A DNA stretch of 19,835 nucleotides, taken from the NCBI GenBank assembly GCA_001603685.1, contig LUZO01000150.1, positions 1 through 19,835 of the forward strand. The letters run 5' to 3'. This DNA comes from Bacteroidales bacterium Bact_23 (GTDB taxonomy: Bacteria > Bacteroidota > Bacteroidia > Bacteroidales > Lentimicrobiaceae). Position 1 is the first letter of the stretch, and every line of letters starts with the position of its first letter. Below the pieces are notes generated by a model that had not been told where the DNA came from, searched no databases, and was given only the letters and a program-made list of their open reading frames with translations. The translations under genes and the position numbers were made by a program. Positions 7,328 through 15,365 of this stretch are shown here, piece by piece.

Positions 7328-8584
7328 ATGGAGAAGACAGTTATTGAAGTCAATTCCGAAATCGGGAAACTGGAAGGCGTAATCATTCATTCGCCGGGCA
7401 GCGAGGTAGAGAACATGACACCCAATATGGTTCAGCGCGCATTGTACAGCGATATTCTGAACCTGAGTGTTGCAGGAAAGGAATACAACCAGTTCAGGAG
7501 TGTACTCGAAAAATACACTACGGTATACGAAATGCGCAATCTGTTGTGCAGGATTCTTGAAGAGGAGAAGGTAAAAACCGAGCTGGTTAACTGTATTGTT
7601 GATTTCGAAGGGGTTGGCGGTCTTCGCCATGAAATGCTTGAGATGGACCCGGTGCATTTAACCTCCGCGTTGGTGGAAGGGGTGGAGCTCAGGCGCGATA
7701 ACCTGTCGCGTTTCCTCAGCCAGGAGCGTTTCGAGCTTGAACCGCTTCACAACTTTTTCTTTACCCGCGACGCTTCCATGACACTGGGCGACAGGGTATT
7801 TATCAGCAAGATGGCCAGCAGGGTGCGCCACCGCGAGTCGATGATTATGAAGGCCATTTTCGATCATCATCCGGCATTCGTTACCCGGACGGTAAGCCCG
7901 TATGCCGAAGGGCAGCATGCCGATGATTTCAGTTTCGAAGGCGGCGACTTCATCGTTGCCCGCGAAGATATCCTGCTTATCGGCACCGGCCTCCGCACAT
8001 CCCCCAAAGCCATCGACTATCTGATTGATTATTACAAAGTAAGGGGTAAGAAGATGCATATCATCGTTCAGGAACTGCCTTATGAACCGGAATCGTTTAT
8101 CCACCTGGATATGGTCTTTACCTTCCTCGACAAAGACCTTTGCATGATTTACGAGCCGCTGATCATGCACTCCAGCCGCTTCCTTACCATCCACATAGCC
8201 ATTGACAACGGAAAGGTGAAAATTAATGAGGTGCCGAACATCGTAAATGCGCTGCGCAGTCTGGGCATGGATCTGAAAACCGTGAACTGCGGCGGGCCGG
8301 ACGATCTGGTGTCGCAGGAGCGCGAGCAGTGGCACAGCGGTGCGAACTTTTTTGCTCTGGCTCCCGGCAAAATTATGGGCTACGGAAGAAATATCTATAC
8401 CCTCGAAGAGCTTAACAAAAACGGATTTGAGGTTTTAAGGGCAAAGGACATCATTGCCGGAAAAGCCGATATGAATGCATACGATAAATGCGTTATTTCG
8501 ATTGAAGGAGCCGAACTGGCAAGGGGTGGCGGCGGCTGCCGCTGTATGACCATGCCGGTGCGCAGAGCCGCCGTTGACTGGTAG
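7328..8584 (+). CDS. arcA: Arginine deiminase
   Basis: Hydrolyses arginine to citrulline and ammonia. The 418-residue protein carries the whole catalytic set of the guanidino-group-modifying fold: FTRDAS (Asp148), FEGGDF (Glu204), FIHLDMVFT (His259 and Asp261), and the terminal GGGCRCMTMP block with the nucleophile Cys406. In Pseudomonas the nucleophile is also Cys406, in GGGHCMTCP; here the residue two before it is also Cys (404). The Cys block, length and charged-residue order distinguish it from dimethylarginine hydrolases and amidinotransferases, though substrate was not tested. It starts 12 bases after queG. No ornithine carbamoyltransferase (arcB), carbamate kinase (arcC) or arginine/ornithine antiporter (arcD) lies nearby, so a fermentative ADI operon is not seen here. 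No terminator is visible before the M16 gene. Confidence 0.93.
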   Translation: MEKTVIEVNSEIGKLEGVIIHSPGSEVENMTPNMVQRALYSDILNLSVAGKEYNQFRSVLEKYTTVYEMRNLLCRILEEEKVKTELVNCIVDFEGVGGLRHEMLEMDPVHLTSALVEGVELRRDNLSRFLSQERFELEPLHNFFFTRDASMTLGDRVFISKMASRVRHRESMIMKAIFDHHPAFVTRTVSPYAEGQHADDFSFEGGDFIVAREDILLIGTGLRTSPKAIDYLIDYYKVRGKKMHIIVQELPYEPESFIHLDMVFTFLDKDLCMIYEPLIMHSSRFLTIHIAIDNGKVKINEVPNIVNALRSLGMDLKTVNCGGPDDLVSQEREQWHSGANFFALAPGKIMGYGRNIYTLEELNKNGFEVLRAKDIIAGKADMNAYDKCVISIEGAELARGGGGCRCMTMPVRRAAVDW

Positions 8585-8693
8585 GCGTGTGCCGTGTCCT
8601 GGTGCGTTGATCAGGCGGACTTCTGTAATGTCATTTGATTGTTAACCCGCCCCATGGGCTTTCCGGTGCTTTTGGCCCGGCCAATTCTCAATT

Positions 8694-11480
8694 ATGAAAG
8701 CTGAAAATCAGGATAGTGCCCGCAGTGAATTCAGGATTGACTTCGAAAAGTACCTTCTCGACAATGGTCTGGAGGTGATTTTGCATCAGGACGGAAGCAA
8801 TCCGATTGTGGCGGTTGCAATTCTCTACCATGTGGGATCAAGCCGCGAGAAACCCGGTAAAACCGGTTTTGCCCATTTCTTTGAACATATGCTGTTCCGG
8901 AGCTCCGAACATGTCGGCAAAGGGGAGTTTTTCAGAAAGATCGATAATCTGGGCGGAACCTTTAACGGAGGAACCTGGAAGGATGGTACCATCTATTACG
9001 AAGTGGTTCCGAAGGATGCGCTGGAGAAGATCCTGTGGATGGAAAGCGACCGGATGGGATTTCTCATCAATACGGTTACCGGCACCGCCCTTGAGCGAGA
9101 GAAAGACATCGTTATCAACGAAAGGCGGCAGCGCGTTGACAATCAGCCTTATGGATTTACCAACGATGTTACCGACAAGTATCTGTTCGGTGACGGGCAT
9201 CCCTATTCGTGGCAGGTGATCGGATCCATGGACGATGTGAGGTCGGCCACCCTGGAAGATGTGAAGGAGTTCTACGACCGTTATTACGGCGTAAACAACG
9301 CCACCCTTGTGATTGCCGGTGACTTTGAACCGGAGGAGGTGAAGAGGCTGGTCAGTAAATATTTTGGTGAGTTTCAGCCGCGCCCCAGGCCCGAGCCCCT
9401 CAAACCAATGCCGGTAATGCTAACGGAGACCAGGAAATATTTTCATGAGGACAATTTTGCCCTTCTGCCTGAGTTAACCCTTACCTTTCCCGCGGTTGAA
9501 TCGTACCATCCTGACTCCTACGCCCTCGATTTCCTTGCCGAATTGTTTTCGGTCGGCCGAAAGTCGCCGTTCTACAAGGAGCTTGTCAAGAAAAGAAACC
9601 TTGCACCCGGAGCTTCGGTAACCAATTTCTGCAGCGAGCTTACCGGGAAGTTCATCATTTCCGTGAGGGCTTACGAAGGCGTCAGTCTGAATGAGGTGTA
9701 CGATGCACTGATGGAAAGCCTTCGGGAATTCGAGGAAAACGGATTCAGAGCGGATGATTTCCAGCTGGTTATGAATAATCTGGAACTGTCGTTTTACAAT
9801 GCCGTTTCCGGGTTGCTGAACAAATCCTTTCAGCTGGCACAGAGTAATGTTTTTGGCGGTGATCCTTCGCGGCTGACAGAGGAGATCCGGTTGCTGAAGG
9901 CGGTTACCGTTGAGGATGTAATCAGGGTTTACAACAAATATCTGAAGAATGCCGCGTTTTTAGCCACCAGCTTTGTTCCCAAAGGGCGGCCGGAACTTGC
10001 GCTCGACGGTTCGGTACGCGCCGAAGTGGTTGAAGAGAATGTAGAGGAGGCCGGATTGCAGGCGGCTGATATGGAAGAGGATGATGAGCCGTTCCCGCGG
10101 ACTGCCACCACCTTCGACCGTTCTGTTGAACCGCCGCTGGGAGGGCCGCTACAGTTTAAAGTTCCCAAAGTACATTCCCATTCCTTTGAAAATGGGCTTT
10201 ATCTGTTTGGCATTCACAAAACGGATCTCCCCCTGGTCAGTTTAAGTATCCGCATCAAAGGCGGACAACTGGCCGACAGTATGGAAAAGCCCGGCCTGGC
10301 ACGGCTTACCGCATACATGGTGCCGGAAGGAACCAGAAACCGGACGCCTGAAGAGCTGGAAGAAGCATTTATGCGGCTGGGTGCTAACATTGCGGTGGAG
10401 TGCATCAGGGAATCAACCATCATTGAAGCCAATTGCCTTTCGAGAAATTTCGAAGCGATGCTGGAACTCATCGAAGAGATGCTGTTCGAACCTCGGTGGG
10501 ATGAAACCGAGCTGGAACGCATCAGGCAGAACACTTACGGGCTGATTACCCAACACATGATGCAGCCGGGCATCATTGCCTCTTATGTTTTTAACAGGAG
10601 GTTTTTCGGCGATGAACATATTCTGGCCCGTCCGCTGCCCGGCACCCTTGAATCGGTGGAATCCATAACCATGGAAGACCTGAAAGAGCATTACGAACGA
10701 ACCTACTCTCCGTCGGTTTCCAGCGTTCATATTGCAGGCGACATTGATCCTGAGCGCGCCGTCAAAGCCCTTGAACGGTTGGGAACTGAATGGAAACGGA
10801 AAGAGGTAAAACTTCCGGAGTATAAGGAGCCTGCCGCCCTTTCCAAGCCCGAACTCTACTTTGTGGACATTCCGGATGCCAAGCAGTCGTTTATCAGGGC
10901 CGGATTACAGGTTATGCCGCGGAATCATCCGGACTATTACCCGGCAGTATTTCTGAATTACCTGCTCGGAGCCGGTTCCGGATCCAGGCTGTTTACCATC
11001 CTGAGGCTGGAGAAGGGCTATACCTATGGCGCCTATTCGTCATTTGCCGCCAGGAAAAGCGGAAGTCTGTTCATGATCAATTCAAGCGTGCAGTCCATGT
11101 TTACCATGGAATCGCTGGCGCTGATCAGGGAGATTGTTGCCGGTTACGGCAAACAATACAGTGCTGACGATCTGGAAACTACCCGCTTTGCAAAGGTAAG
11201 GGCCTACGCTGGCAAATTCGAAACCAACTCAAGCCTGATCAGTATGCTGGAGCAGATCAGCACTTACGATCTCCCGACCGATTATGTGAAAAGGAAGATT
11301 GAGATTACCGGGAATCTGACCCTTGAAGAGGCAAAGGCGGTGTATGCCCGTTATTTCGAACCGGGAAATATGATTTATGTAGTGGTTGGTGATGCCCGTA
11401 CGCAGCTCGGCCGTCTGAAAGAGGCGGGACTTGGCGAGCCGGTTCTGGTTGATCTCAGCGGCAATCCGGTTCAGGGCTGA
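8694..11480 (+). CDS. M16 family zinc metallopeptidase, two-module (pitrilysin/PqqL-like)
   Basis: A 928-residue protein with two M16 modules. The first (about 18-450) is catalytic: the inverted zinc motif HFFEH at 61-65 gives zinc ligands His61 and His65 and general base Glu64, and Glu143 in INERR is the distal zinc ligand, 78 residues on, as in the family. The second (about 500-915) lost the motif (LARLTAYMVPEG sits there) but keeps the substrate-cleft block with SRLF...LEKGYTYGAYSS. An acidic linker (about 445-470) joins them. The pair is expected to form a clamshell that degrades peptides. No signal peptide is seen at the ATG at 8694, and no in-frame ATG exists in the 109-base gap before it, so the protein looks cytosolic, unlike many exported Bacteroidota relatives. 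It may read through from queG-arcA. Confidence 0.94.
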   Translation: MKAENQDSARSEFRIDFEKYLLDNGLEVILHQDGSNPIVAVAILYHVGSSREKPGKTGFAHFFEHMLFRSSEHVGKGEFFRKIDNLGGTFNGGTWKDGTIYYEVVPKDALEKILWMESDRMGFLINTVTGTALEREKDIVINERRQRVDNQPYGFTNDVTDKYLFGDGHPYSWQVIGSMDDVRSATLEDVKEFYDRYYGVNNATLVIAGDFEPEEVKRLVSKYFGEFQPRPRPEPLKPMPVMLTETRKYFHEDNFALLPELTLTFPAVESYHPDSYALDFLAELFSVGRKSPFYKELVKKRNLAPGASVTNFCSELTGKFIISVRAYEGVSLNEVYDALMESLREFEENGFRADDFQLVMNNLELSFYNAVSGLLNKSFQLAQSNVFGGDPSRLTEEIRLLKAVTVEDVIRVYNKYLKNAAFLATSFVPKGRPELALDGSVRAEVVEENVEEAGLQAADMEEDDEPFPRTATTFDRSVEPPLGGPLQFKVPKVHSHSFENGLYLFGIHKTDLPLVSLSIRIKGGQLADSMEKPGLARLTAYMVPEGTRNRTPEELEEAFMRLGANIAVECIRESTIIEANCLSRNFEAMLELIEEMLFEPRWDETELERIRQNTYGLITQHMMQPGIIASYVFNRRFFGDEHILARPLPGTLESVESITMEDLKEHYERTYSPSVSSVHIAGDIDPERAVKALERLGTEWKRKEVKLPEYKEPAALSKPELYFVDIPDAKQSFIRAGLQVMPRNHPDYYPAVFLNYLLGAGSGSRLFTILRLEKGYTYGAYSSFAARKSGSLFMINSSVQSMFTMESLALIREIVAGYGKQYSADDLETTRFAKVRAYAGKFETNSSLISMLEQISTYDLPTDYVKRKIEITGNLTLEEAKAVYARYFEPGNMIYVVVGDARTQLGRLKEAGLGEPVLVDLSGNPVQG

Positions 11481-11504
11481 TTTCCCCGTTACTTTTTGCG
11501 GGGC

Positions 11505-11524
11505 GGAGGGTTACTCCTCCTTTT
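11505..11524 (+). terminator. Possible weak terminator after the M16 gene
   Basis: GGAGG (11505-11509), a 6-base loop, CCTCC (11516-11520), then TTTT. It begins 24 bases after the M16 stop. A second short dyad, CCCCG (11484-11488) with CGGGG (11499-11503), precedes it. The stems are only 5 base pairs, and the first one overlaps the final codons of the converging minus-strand gene, so this is tentative. Confidence 0.35.
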
Positions 11525-12113
11525 CTACCGGAACCGATTTCTTTCGCAAATCGGTATAGCGCATAATGGCCATCAGCAGGGCAGTGCTGATGACTGCCCG
11601 AATGGTATAAATCACGGCAAGGCCTCCCTTTACCGAAAGCATCGCCAGCACCGATGCCAGGAGCATGCCGCCCCAAAGCAGGTAACTTTCATGATTCTCA
11701 CCGGTTCGCATCATGCGGTTGATGACCGGGAAATAGGCAATGACCAGAATGGCCTGAACCAGTAAATTGGTTATCAGGTGGTTCTGTGTAACCAGCCAGA
11801 AGATTACAACCAGGGTAACGATACCCAGGCAGAACAAATCGAAGCGGTTGAAGCGGGTGGAGCGGTCGCCGAACAGGAATACGGAGATGGCTACGGAACT
11901 GACAAAAAACAGGTCGGTGGTATTCAGAATGTTGTCCCACATGCTGTTTTGCCCGTCTTTCAGATAGGTGAACAGGCTCATGCCAATGGCCAGGGTAAAG
12001 AAAACCCACATGGCCAGCGACGGTCTGATTTTCCTCTGATAAATCAGTACGAAATACGAAATGGCAAGGATAAGGTTCAGGAGTGATACGGCGTAAATGG
12101 AGAAGAGGGTCAT
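11511..12113 (-). CDS. Seven-helix integral membrane protein, family not recognised
   Basis: 200 residues, mostly hydrophobic, with about seven predicted membrane helices (near 4-25, 32-51, 63-82, 91-109, 113-133, 143-160, 163-182) and a basic then acidic tail ending KEE. Short loops contain RPS, NSMWDN and TGENHES. The AYFPVINRMMRTGENHESY stretch after helix 5 loosely recalls the loop of PQ-loop/SWEET-type transporters, and seven helices would fit, but the Pro-Gln pair is absent and I would not assign it. It begins 14 bases after the stop of the kinase gene, so the two form an operon driven by the promoter at 12728-12735. Function is unknown; transport or membrane sensing are both possible. 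Confidence 0.8.
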   Translation of the reverse strand: MTLFSIYAVSLLNLILAISYFVLIYQRKIRPSLAMWVFFTLAIGMSLFTYLKDGQNSMWDNILNTTDLFFVSSVAISVFLFGDRSTRFNRFDLFCLGIVTLVVIFWLVTQNHLITNLLVQAILVIAYFPVINRMMRTGENHESYLLWGGMLLASVLAMLSVKGGLAVIYTIRAVISTALLMAIMRYTDLRKKSVPVEKEE

Positions 12114-12127
12114 CGGCGGTATGATAC

Positions 12128-12706
12128 TTAGCTTTCGGGATTGGCATTTTCGCTGGCAATCCGGGCAATAACTCCTCCGACGGCTTCTTCAAGCTGCTGA
12201 ATGGTGCCGTCGTTGCTGAAGACGAAGTCGGCCATTTCGATGCAGCGTCGCAGATTCTGGTGGTTCGGGTCATCCGAAGTCATTTCCCTGGCTTCATTTT
12301 CCAGAAAAGTCTCATAATCAATCATGTCGGTCTCCGACTTGCGGGCCTGAATTCGGGTATAGCGGGTGAAGGGTTCGGCATCCACCGCAAAAAGGTAGAA
12401 ATTGCCCTTTTCCCTCAGTGAGGCCACTTCGCCGGGGGTGCGAATGCTCTCGATTACGCTGTTTTTGCCGGTCATCCGTGCCTCATCAAACAGGCAGTCA
12501 ACGATATAGCTTGGCGAATGGGCGGCACGAAGCTCGTTGGCTACAATCACCATGCTGTCGCGGTTCACGGGCAACGCCCGCCTTTCAATCTCGCGGCTGA
12601 GAAAACCCCGCACCGAGAAGTGGACAAAGTCGTGGCACCTGAGCAGATAGTCCACAATGGTGCCTTTTCCCGCTCCTATTGTTCCCGTTATTCCGATGAT
12701 TATCAT
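12128..12706 (-). CDS. P-loop nucleotide kinase-like protein (UPF0200 / dephospho-CoA-kinase-like)
   Basis: A 192-residue P-loop protein with Walker A GTIGAGKGT at 8-16. A helix with RGFLSREIERR (33-43) follows, then VIESIRTPGEVASLRE (84-99), where the family has a Walker B-like strand and lid approach, then AVDAEPFTRYTRIQAR (107-122), and a closing ADFVFSNDGTIQQLEE. This order resembles archaeal UPF0200 proteins, annotated as dephospho-CoA-kinase-related or nucleotide-kinase-like. I base that on recalled family patterns, not a search. A CoaE or nucleoside monophosphate kinase role is an alternative. The start is the ATG at 12706; a TTG 24 bases upstream would lie inside the -7 element, which rules it out as translated. 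It is the first gene of a two-gene unit with the membrane protein 14 bases downstream. Confidence 0.85.
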   Translation of the reverse strand: MIIIGITGTIGAGKGTIVDYLLRCHDFVHFSVRGFLSREIERRALPVNRDSMVIVANELRAAHSPSYIVDCLFDEARMTGKNSVIESIRTPGEVASLREKGNFYLFAVDAEPFTRYTRIQARKSETDMIDYETFLENEAREMTSDDPNHQNLRRCIEMADFVFSNDGTIQQLEEAVGGVIARIASENANPES

Positions 12707-12727
12707 AATTGAGGCTGTTTTGTGGTG

Positions 12728-12760
12728 CAAAGGTATGAATTGAAACGATTGCCCGGTAAA
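12728..12760 (-). promoter_or_regulatory. Bacteroidota-type promoter for the kinase / membrane protein unit
   Basis: On the minus strand TTTA (12757-12760), 21 bases, then TACCTTTG (12728-12735), a full match to TAnnTTTG. The element ends 21 bases before the ATG at 12706, giving a very short leader, the same geometry as at ruvB and hflX. Confidence 0.65.
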
Positions 12761-12793
12761 TGCGGATTTTGGCCCTGTTTTCCGGCTCTCCGA

Positions 12794-13978
12794 TCAGTAA
12801 AGCAGTTTATTGTACGGATATCTGACCACATGAATGTCGTGCACGTTTTTATAGAGCGCTTCCTTAAACTCCTCGAAATGAAGTTTTTGCGTGGCGGAGA
12901 TAAATTGTGCCGGACTGTTCACCTTTGCAATCCAGGTGCGTTTAAGTTCCTCGAGACTGATGTTCTCGCGCGTGGCCGGACTGAGGTCATCCTCATCCTT
13001 CTCGGTGAAGCTGTAGGCATCCACCTTGTTGAACACCATCATCACCGGCTTGTCGGAAGCCTTGATTTCGGACAGGGTCTGGTTCACCACCTCTATCTGG
13101 TCTTCAAAGTCGGGATGGGAGATGTCCACCACATGCAGCAGCAGATCGGCTTCGCGCACCTCATCCAGCGTTGATTTGAACGACTCCACCAGGCCGTGCG
13201 GCAGTTTGCGTATAAACCCGACGGTATCGGTGAGCAGGAAAGGGAGGTTGTCGATCACCACCTTCCTCACGGTGGTATCGAGGGTGGCAAAGAGCTTGTT
13301 TTCGGCAAACACCTCCGATTTGCTCAGCAGGTTCATCAGGGTTGATTTGCCCACATTGGTATAGCCGATCAGCGCTACGCGCACCAGTTTTTCGCGGCCG
13401 GAGCGCTGGGTAACCTTTTGCTTGTCAATATCTTTCAGCTTTTCCTTCAGCAGGGTGATTTTATCGCGGATGATGCGGCGGTCTGTTTCGATCTCCTTTT
13501 CACCGGGCCCGCGCATTCCGATACCTCCGCGCTGCTTCTCAAGGTGGGTCCACATGCGCGAGAGGCGGGGCAGCAGGTACTGATACTGAGCCAGCTCCAC
13601 CTGGGTACGCGCCGTGGCAGTTCGCGCCCGGCGGGCAAAGATGTCGAGGATAAGCGTGGTGCGGTCGAGTACCTTGCACTGCAGCTCCTTCTCAATGTTC
13701 CTCAGTTGTGAGGCGCTCAGCTCATCATCAAAGACAACCGTTCCGATATTCTCAGCCGTGATGAAAGCCCTGATTTCATCCAGCTTTCCCGAACCGACAA
13801 AAGTGCGCGGATCGGGCTTTTCGAGCCGCTGAACAAACCGCCTGATGCTGGTTCCGCCGGCAGTCTCGAGCAGAAAGTCAAGCTCATCGAGGGTTTCACG
13901 CACCCGGGCCTCATTCTGCTGCCAGGTAACCAGTCCGACAAGTACGGCAGTTTCGGTGATAGGGGTAATCTCAATCAT
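12794..13978 (-). CDS. hflX: Ribosome-associated GTPase HflX
   Basis: GTP-binding protein that binds 50S or 70S ribosomes and helps split or rescue stalled ribosomes under stress. Of 394 residues, about 1-115 form the HflX-specific N-domain (FVGSGK at 60-65, VVFDDELS at 81-88), followed by a coiled-coil linker (RMWTHLEKQRGGIGMRGPGE at 141-160, ETDRRIIRDKI next), then the G domain: G1 GYTNVGKST 205-213, G2 TLDTT 232-236, G3 DTVGF 251-255, G4 NKVD 317-320. A short C-terminal extension ends PYNKLLY. The G1-G4 motifs are intact, so GTPase activity is expected. It has its own TAnnTTTG promoter 20 bases upstream and ends about 60 bases before the kinase promoter, so it is probably transcribed alone. 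Confidence 0.97.
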   Translation of the reverse strand: MIEITPITETAVLVGLVTWQQNEARVRETLDELDFLLETAGGTSIRRFVQRLEKPDPRTFVGSGKLDEIRAFITAENIGTVVFDDELSASQLRNIEKELQCKVLDRTTLILDIFARRARTATARTQVELAQYQYLLPRLSRMWTHLEKQRGGIGMRGPGEKEIETDRRIIRDKITLLKEKLKDIDKQKVTQRSGREKLVRVALIGYTNVGKSTLMNLLSKSEVFAENKLFATLDTTVRKVVIDNLPFLLTDTVGFIRKLPHGLVESFKSTLDEVREADLLLHVVDISHPDFEDQIEVVNQTLSEIKASDKPVMMVFNKVDAYSFTEKDEDDLSPATRENISLEELKRTWIAKVNSPAQFISATQKLHFEEFKEALYKNVHDIHVVRYPYNKLLY

Positions 13979-13997
13979 GAAATTGTTTTAGGGTGTG

Positions 13998-14005
13998 CAA
14001 AGATA
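13998..14005 (-). promoter_or_regulatory. Bacteroidota-type -7 promoter element for hflX
   Basis: TATCTTTG on the minus strand matches TAnnTTTG and ends 19 bases before the ATG at 13978. A TTTC at 14027-14030 (minus) lies 21 bases upstream and may act as a poor -33 box. Confidence 0.65.
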
Positions 14006-14044
14006 ATGGAAATCAGGGCATGTGCCGAAACCTGAAAATGGGTT

Positions 14045-14075
14045 TGTCAGGAACGGAAACGCCGGTTTCCTGACA
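14045..14075 (-). terminator. Hairpin downstream of the TolC-type gene
   Basis: Perfect 9-base arms TGTCAGGAA (14045-14053) and TTCCTGACA (14067-14075) around a 13-base GC-rich loop. It lies about 100 bases past the stop of the minus-strand efflux operon and just before the hflX promoter. On the minus strand it is followed by AAACCCATTTTC, so the T-run is poor. It may end the efflux transcript or protect its 3' end. Confidence 0.45.
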
Positions 14076-14086
14076 GCAAGTGCAGG

Positions 14087-14126
14087 AGCAGCGCCGCTCC
14101 TCCGGATGGCGGACGATGGCGCTGCT
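14087..14126 (-). repeat. Second hairpin downstream of the TolC-type gene
   Basis: Perfect 9-base arms AGCAGCGCC (14087-14095) and GGCGCTGCT (14118-14126) enclose 22 bases. It sits between the TolC-type gene and the hairpin at 14045-14075, so the efflux operon is followed by two stem-loops in a row. No T-run follows directly. The rest of the 194-base gap contains no gene. Confidence 0.4.
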
Positions 14127-14172
14127 TCGGAGTACTGCCTTGCTTCCCTCCCATATATTTTCATTTTTTTGT

Positions 14173-15351
14173 TTACAGATCCGAAGCCATCAGTTCGGCG
14201 GCGGCTTTCTGGTAATCCCGTTCCGCTTCCAGCGACAGGCTGATCAGGTTGTAGTAGATGCTGAGCTGCATCAGGTATTCCACTACGGAGATCTGCCCGG
14301 CGTCGAGCGCCTTTTTCAGCAATGCTGCGCTGTTCAGATTGCCGAGGGCTTCTCTGTAGTCCGCGGCAATCCGGTTCAGGTTTCCGGCGCGTTCGTACAG
14401 GGTACCGTAGTGGTTCAGAAGCTGCAATCTGCCGTCGGCTACGCGTTCTCCGGCGGCCAGGGCGGCGGCTTTTGCCGATGCCACATGGTTTTTGTTCTCC
14501 CACAATGGAATGGAGATGCCGGTAGTAATTCCCTGAAACTGCTCCCTGCCCACCTTTTCGCTCATATAGCCTGCGGAGAGGACGGGATAGCGCTCCGCCC
14601 TGCTGAGGCTTACCAGATTCCGGCTTATTTCGGCTTCCTGCCTGATGATGGCCATTTCCGGATTTTTCTGCTCGGCTTCGGCAAACCAGGCATCAAATGA
14701 AGCGGGAAGGATTACTATTGGAAAAGCGGTATCGCTGAGTGTAACCGGAATACCGCCGTTGAGCCGCTTCAGCTGCGAAAGGGCAGCCGTGCGTTCGGCT
14801 TCAGCCCTGGCCAGTTCGCCCCGCGCATTTACAACATCCATCTCAATGTTGTTGTATTCCAGCCGGTTGATATCTCCGGCGGCCAGCCGTTTCCGTCCGG
14901 CTTCCGCAATTTCGGCGGCGTGCGAAAGACGAATCTGCCATTCGCGGATCAGCGCGTTGTAATAGATCACATCGATACACGCCTCTTTGGCTTCCAGCAG
15001 GATATCCCTGCGGCCTGCCAGATACTGCCACTCCACGGAGGCGTTGCGGTTGCCCGACAGGCGGCTGCGCATTCCCGAAATGGTGGGGATATCGAACGAT
15101 TGGGTTAGGCTGAGATCGATGCGCGTGGCTTTGGTGGCCGGATCGCTCCAAAGGTAATCGAATCCGGCTTCGGGACCCGGCAGATAGATGCCGGTTCTGT
15201 TCTCCAACTTCTGTGCATCGGCCGTATGCCTGAGCGCCTTCAGCGTGGTGTTGTTCTGTTCAACCGATTTCAGCACCGCATCGGGGGTGCTTTGTGCGAA
15301 AAGCTGAATCAGCGGAGCAGCCAAAGCTATGATAAGAAATGTTTTTCTCAT
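14173..15351 (-). CDS. TolC-family outer-membrane channel of the metal efflux system (CusC/CzcC type)
   Basis: Outer-membrane factor that would form the exit duct of the pump encoded just upstream. The 392-residue protein begins with a signal peptide (MRKTF, hydrophobic core, probable cut LFA|Q after residue 19), then shows long alternating helices with heptad character and two repeats of the outer-membrane efflux fold, typical of TolC-like trimers; an LSLTQSFDIP strand near 80-90 fits a barrel strand. There is no lipobox, so unlike CusC it is not a lipoprotein. The ATG at 15351 is chosen; the longer frame would start at a TTG overlapping the pump gene's stop and would spoil the signal peptide. 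It begins 14 bases after the pump gene stop and is the last gene of the operon. Confidence 0.93.
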   Translation of the reverse strand: MRKTFLIIALAAPLIQLFAQSTPDAVLKSVEQNNTTLKALRHTADAQKLENRTGIYLPGPEAGFDYLWSDPATKATRIDLSLTQSFDIPTISGMRSRLSGNRNASVEWQYLAGRRDILLEAKEACIDVIYYNALIREWQIRLSHAAEIAEAGRKRLAAGDINRLEYNNIEMDVVNARGELARAEAERTAALSQLKRLNGGIPVTLSDTAFPIVILPASFDAWFAEAEQKNPEMAIIRQEAEISRNLVSLSRAERYPVLSAGYMSEKVGREQFQGITTGISIPLWENKNHVASAKAAALAAGERVADGRLQLLNHYGTLYERAGNLNRIAADYREALGNLNSAALLKKALDAGQISVVEYLMQLSIYYNLISLSLEAERDYQKAAAELMASDL

Positions 15352-15365
15352 GGTTTTCAGTTTGT

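Noticed and set aside
8654..8704. A 16-codon frame (MGFPVLLARPILNYES) overlapping the M16 start, a possible leader peptide
   Set aside because: Too short to judge, no ribosome site, and no attenuator-like hairpins around it.
13988..14503. A 171-codon Arg-rich minus-strand frame overlapping the TolC-type gene and the gap
   Set aside because: It is in a different frame from the clear outer-membrane channel gene, and its composition (Arg, Ser, Gly rich) is typical of an out-of-frame reading.
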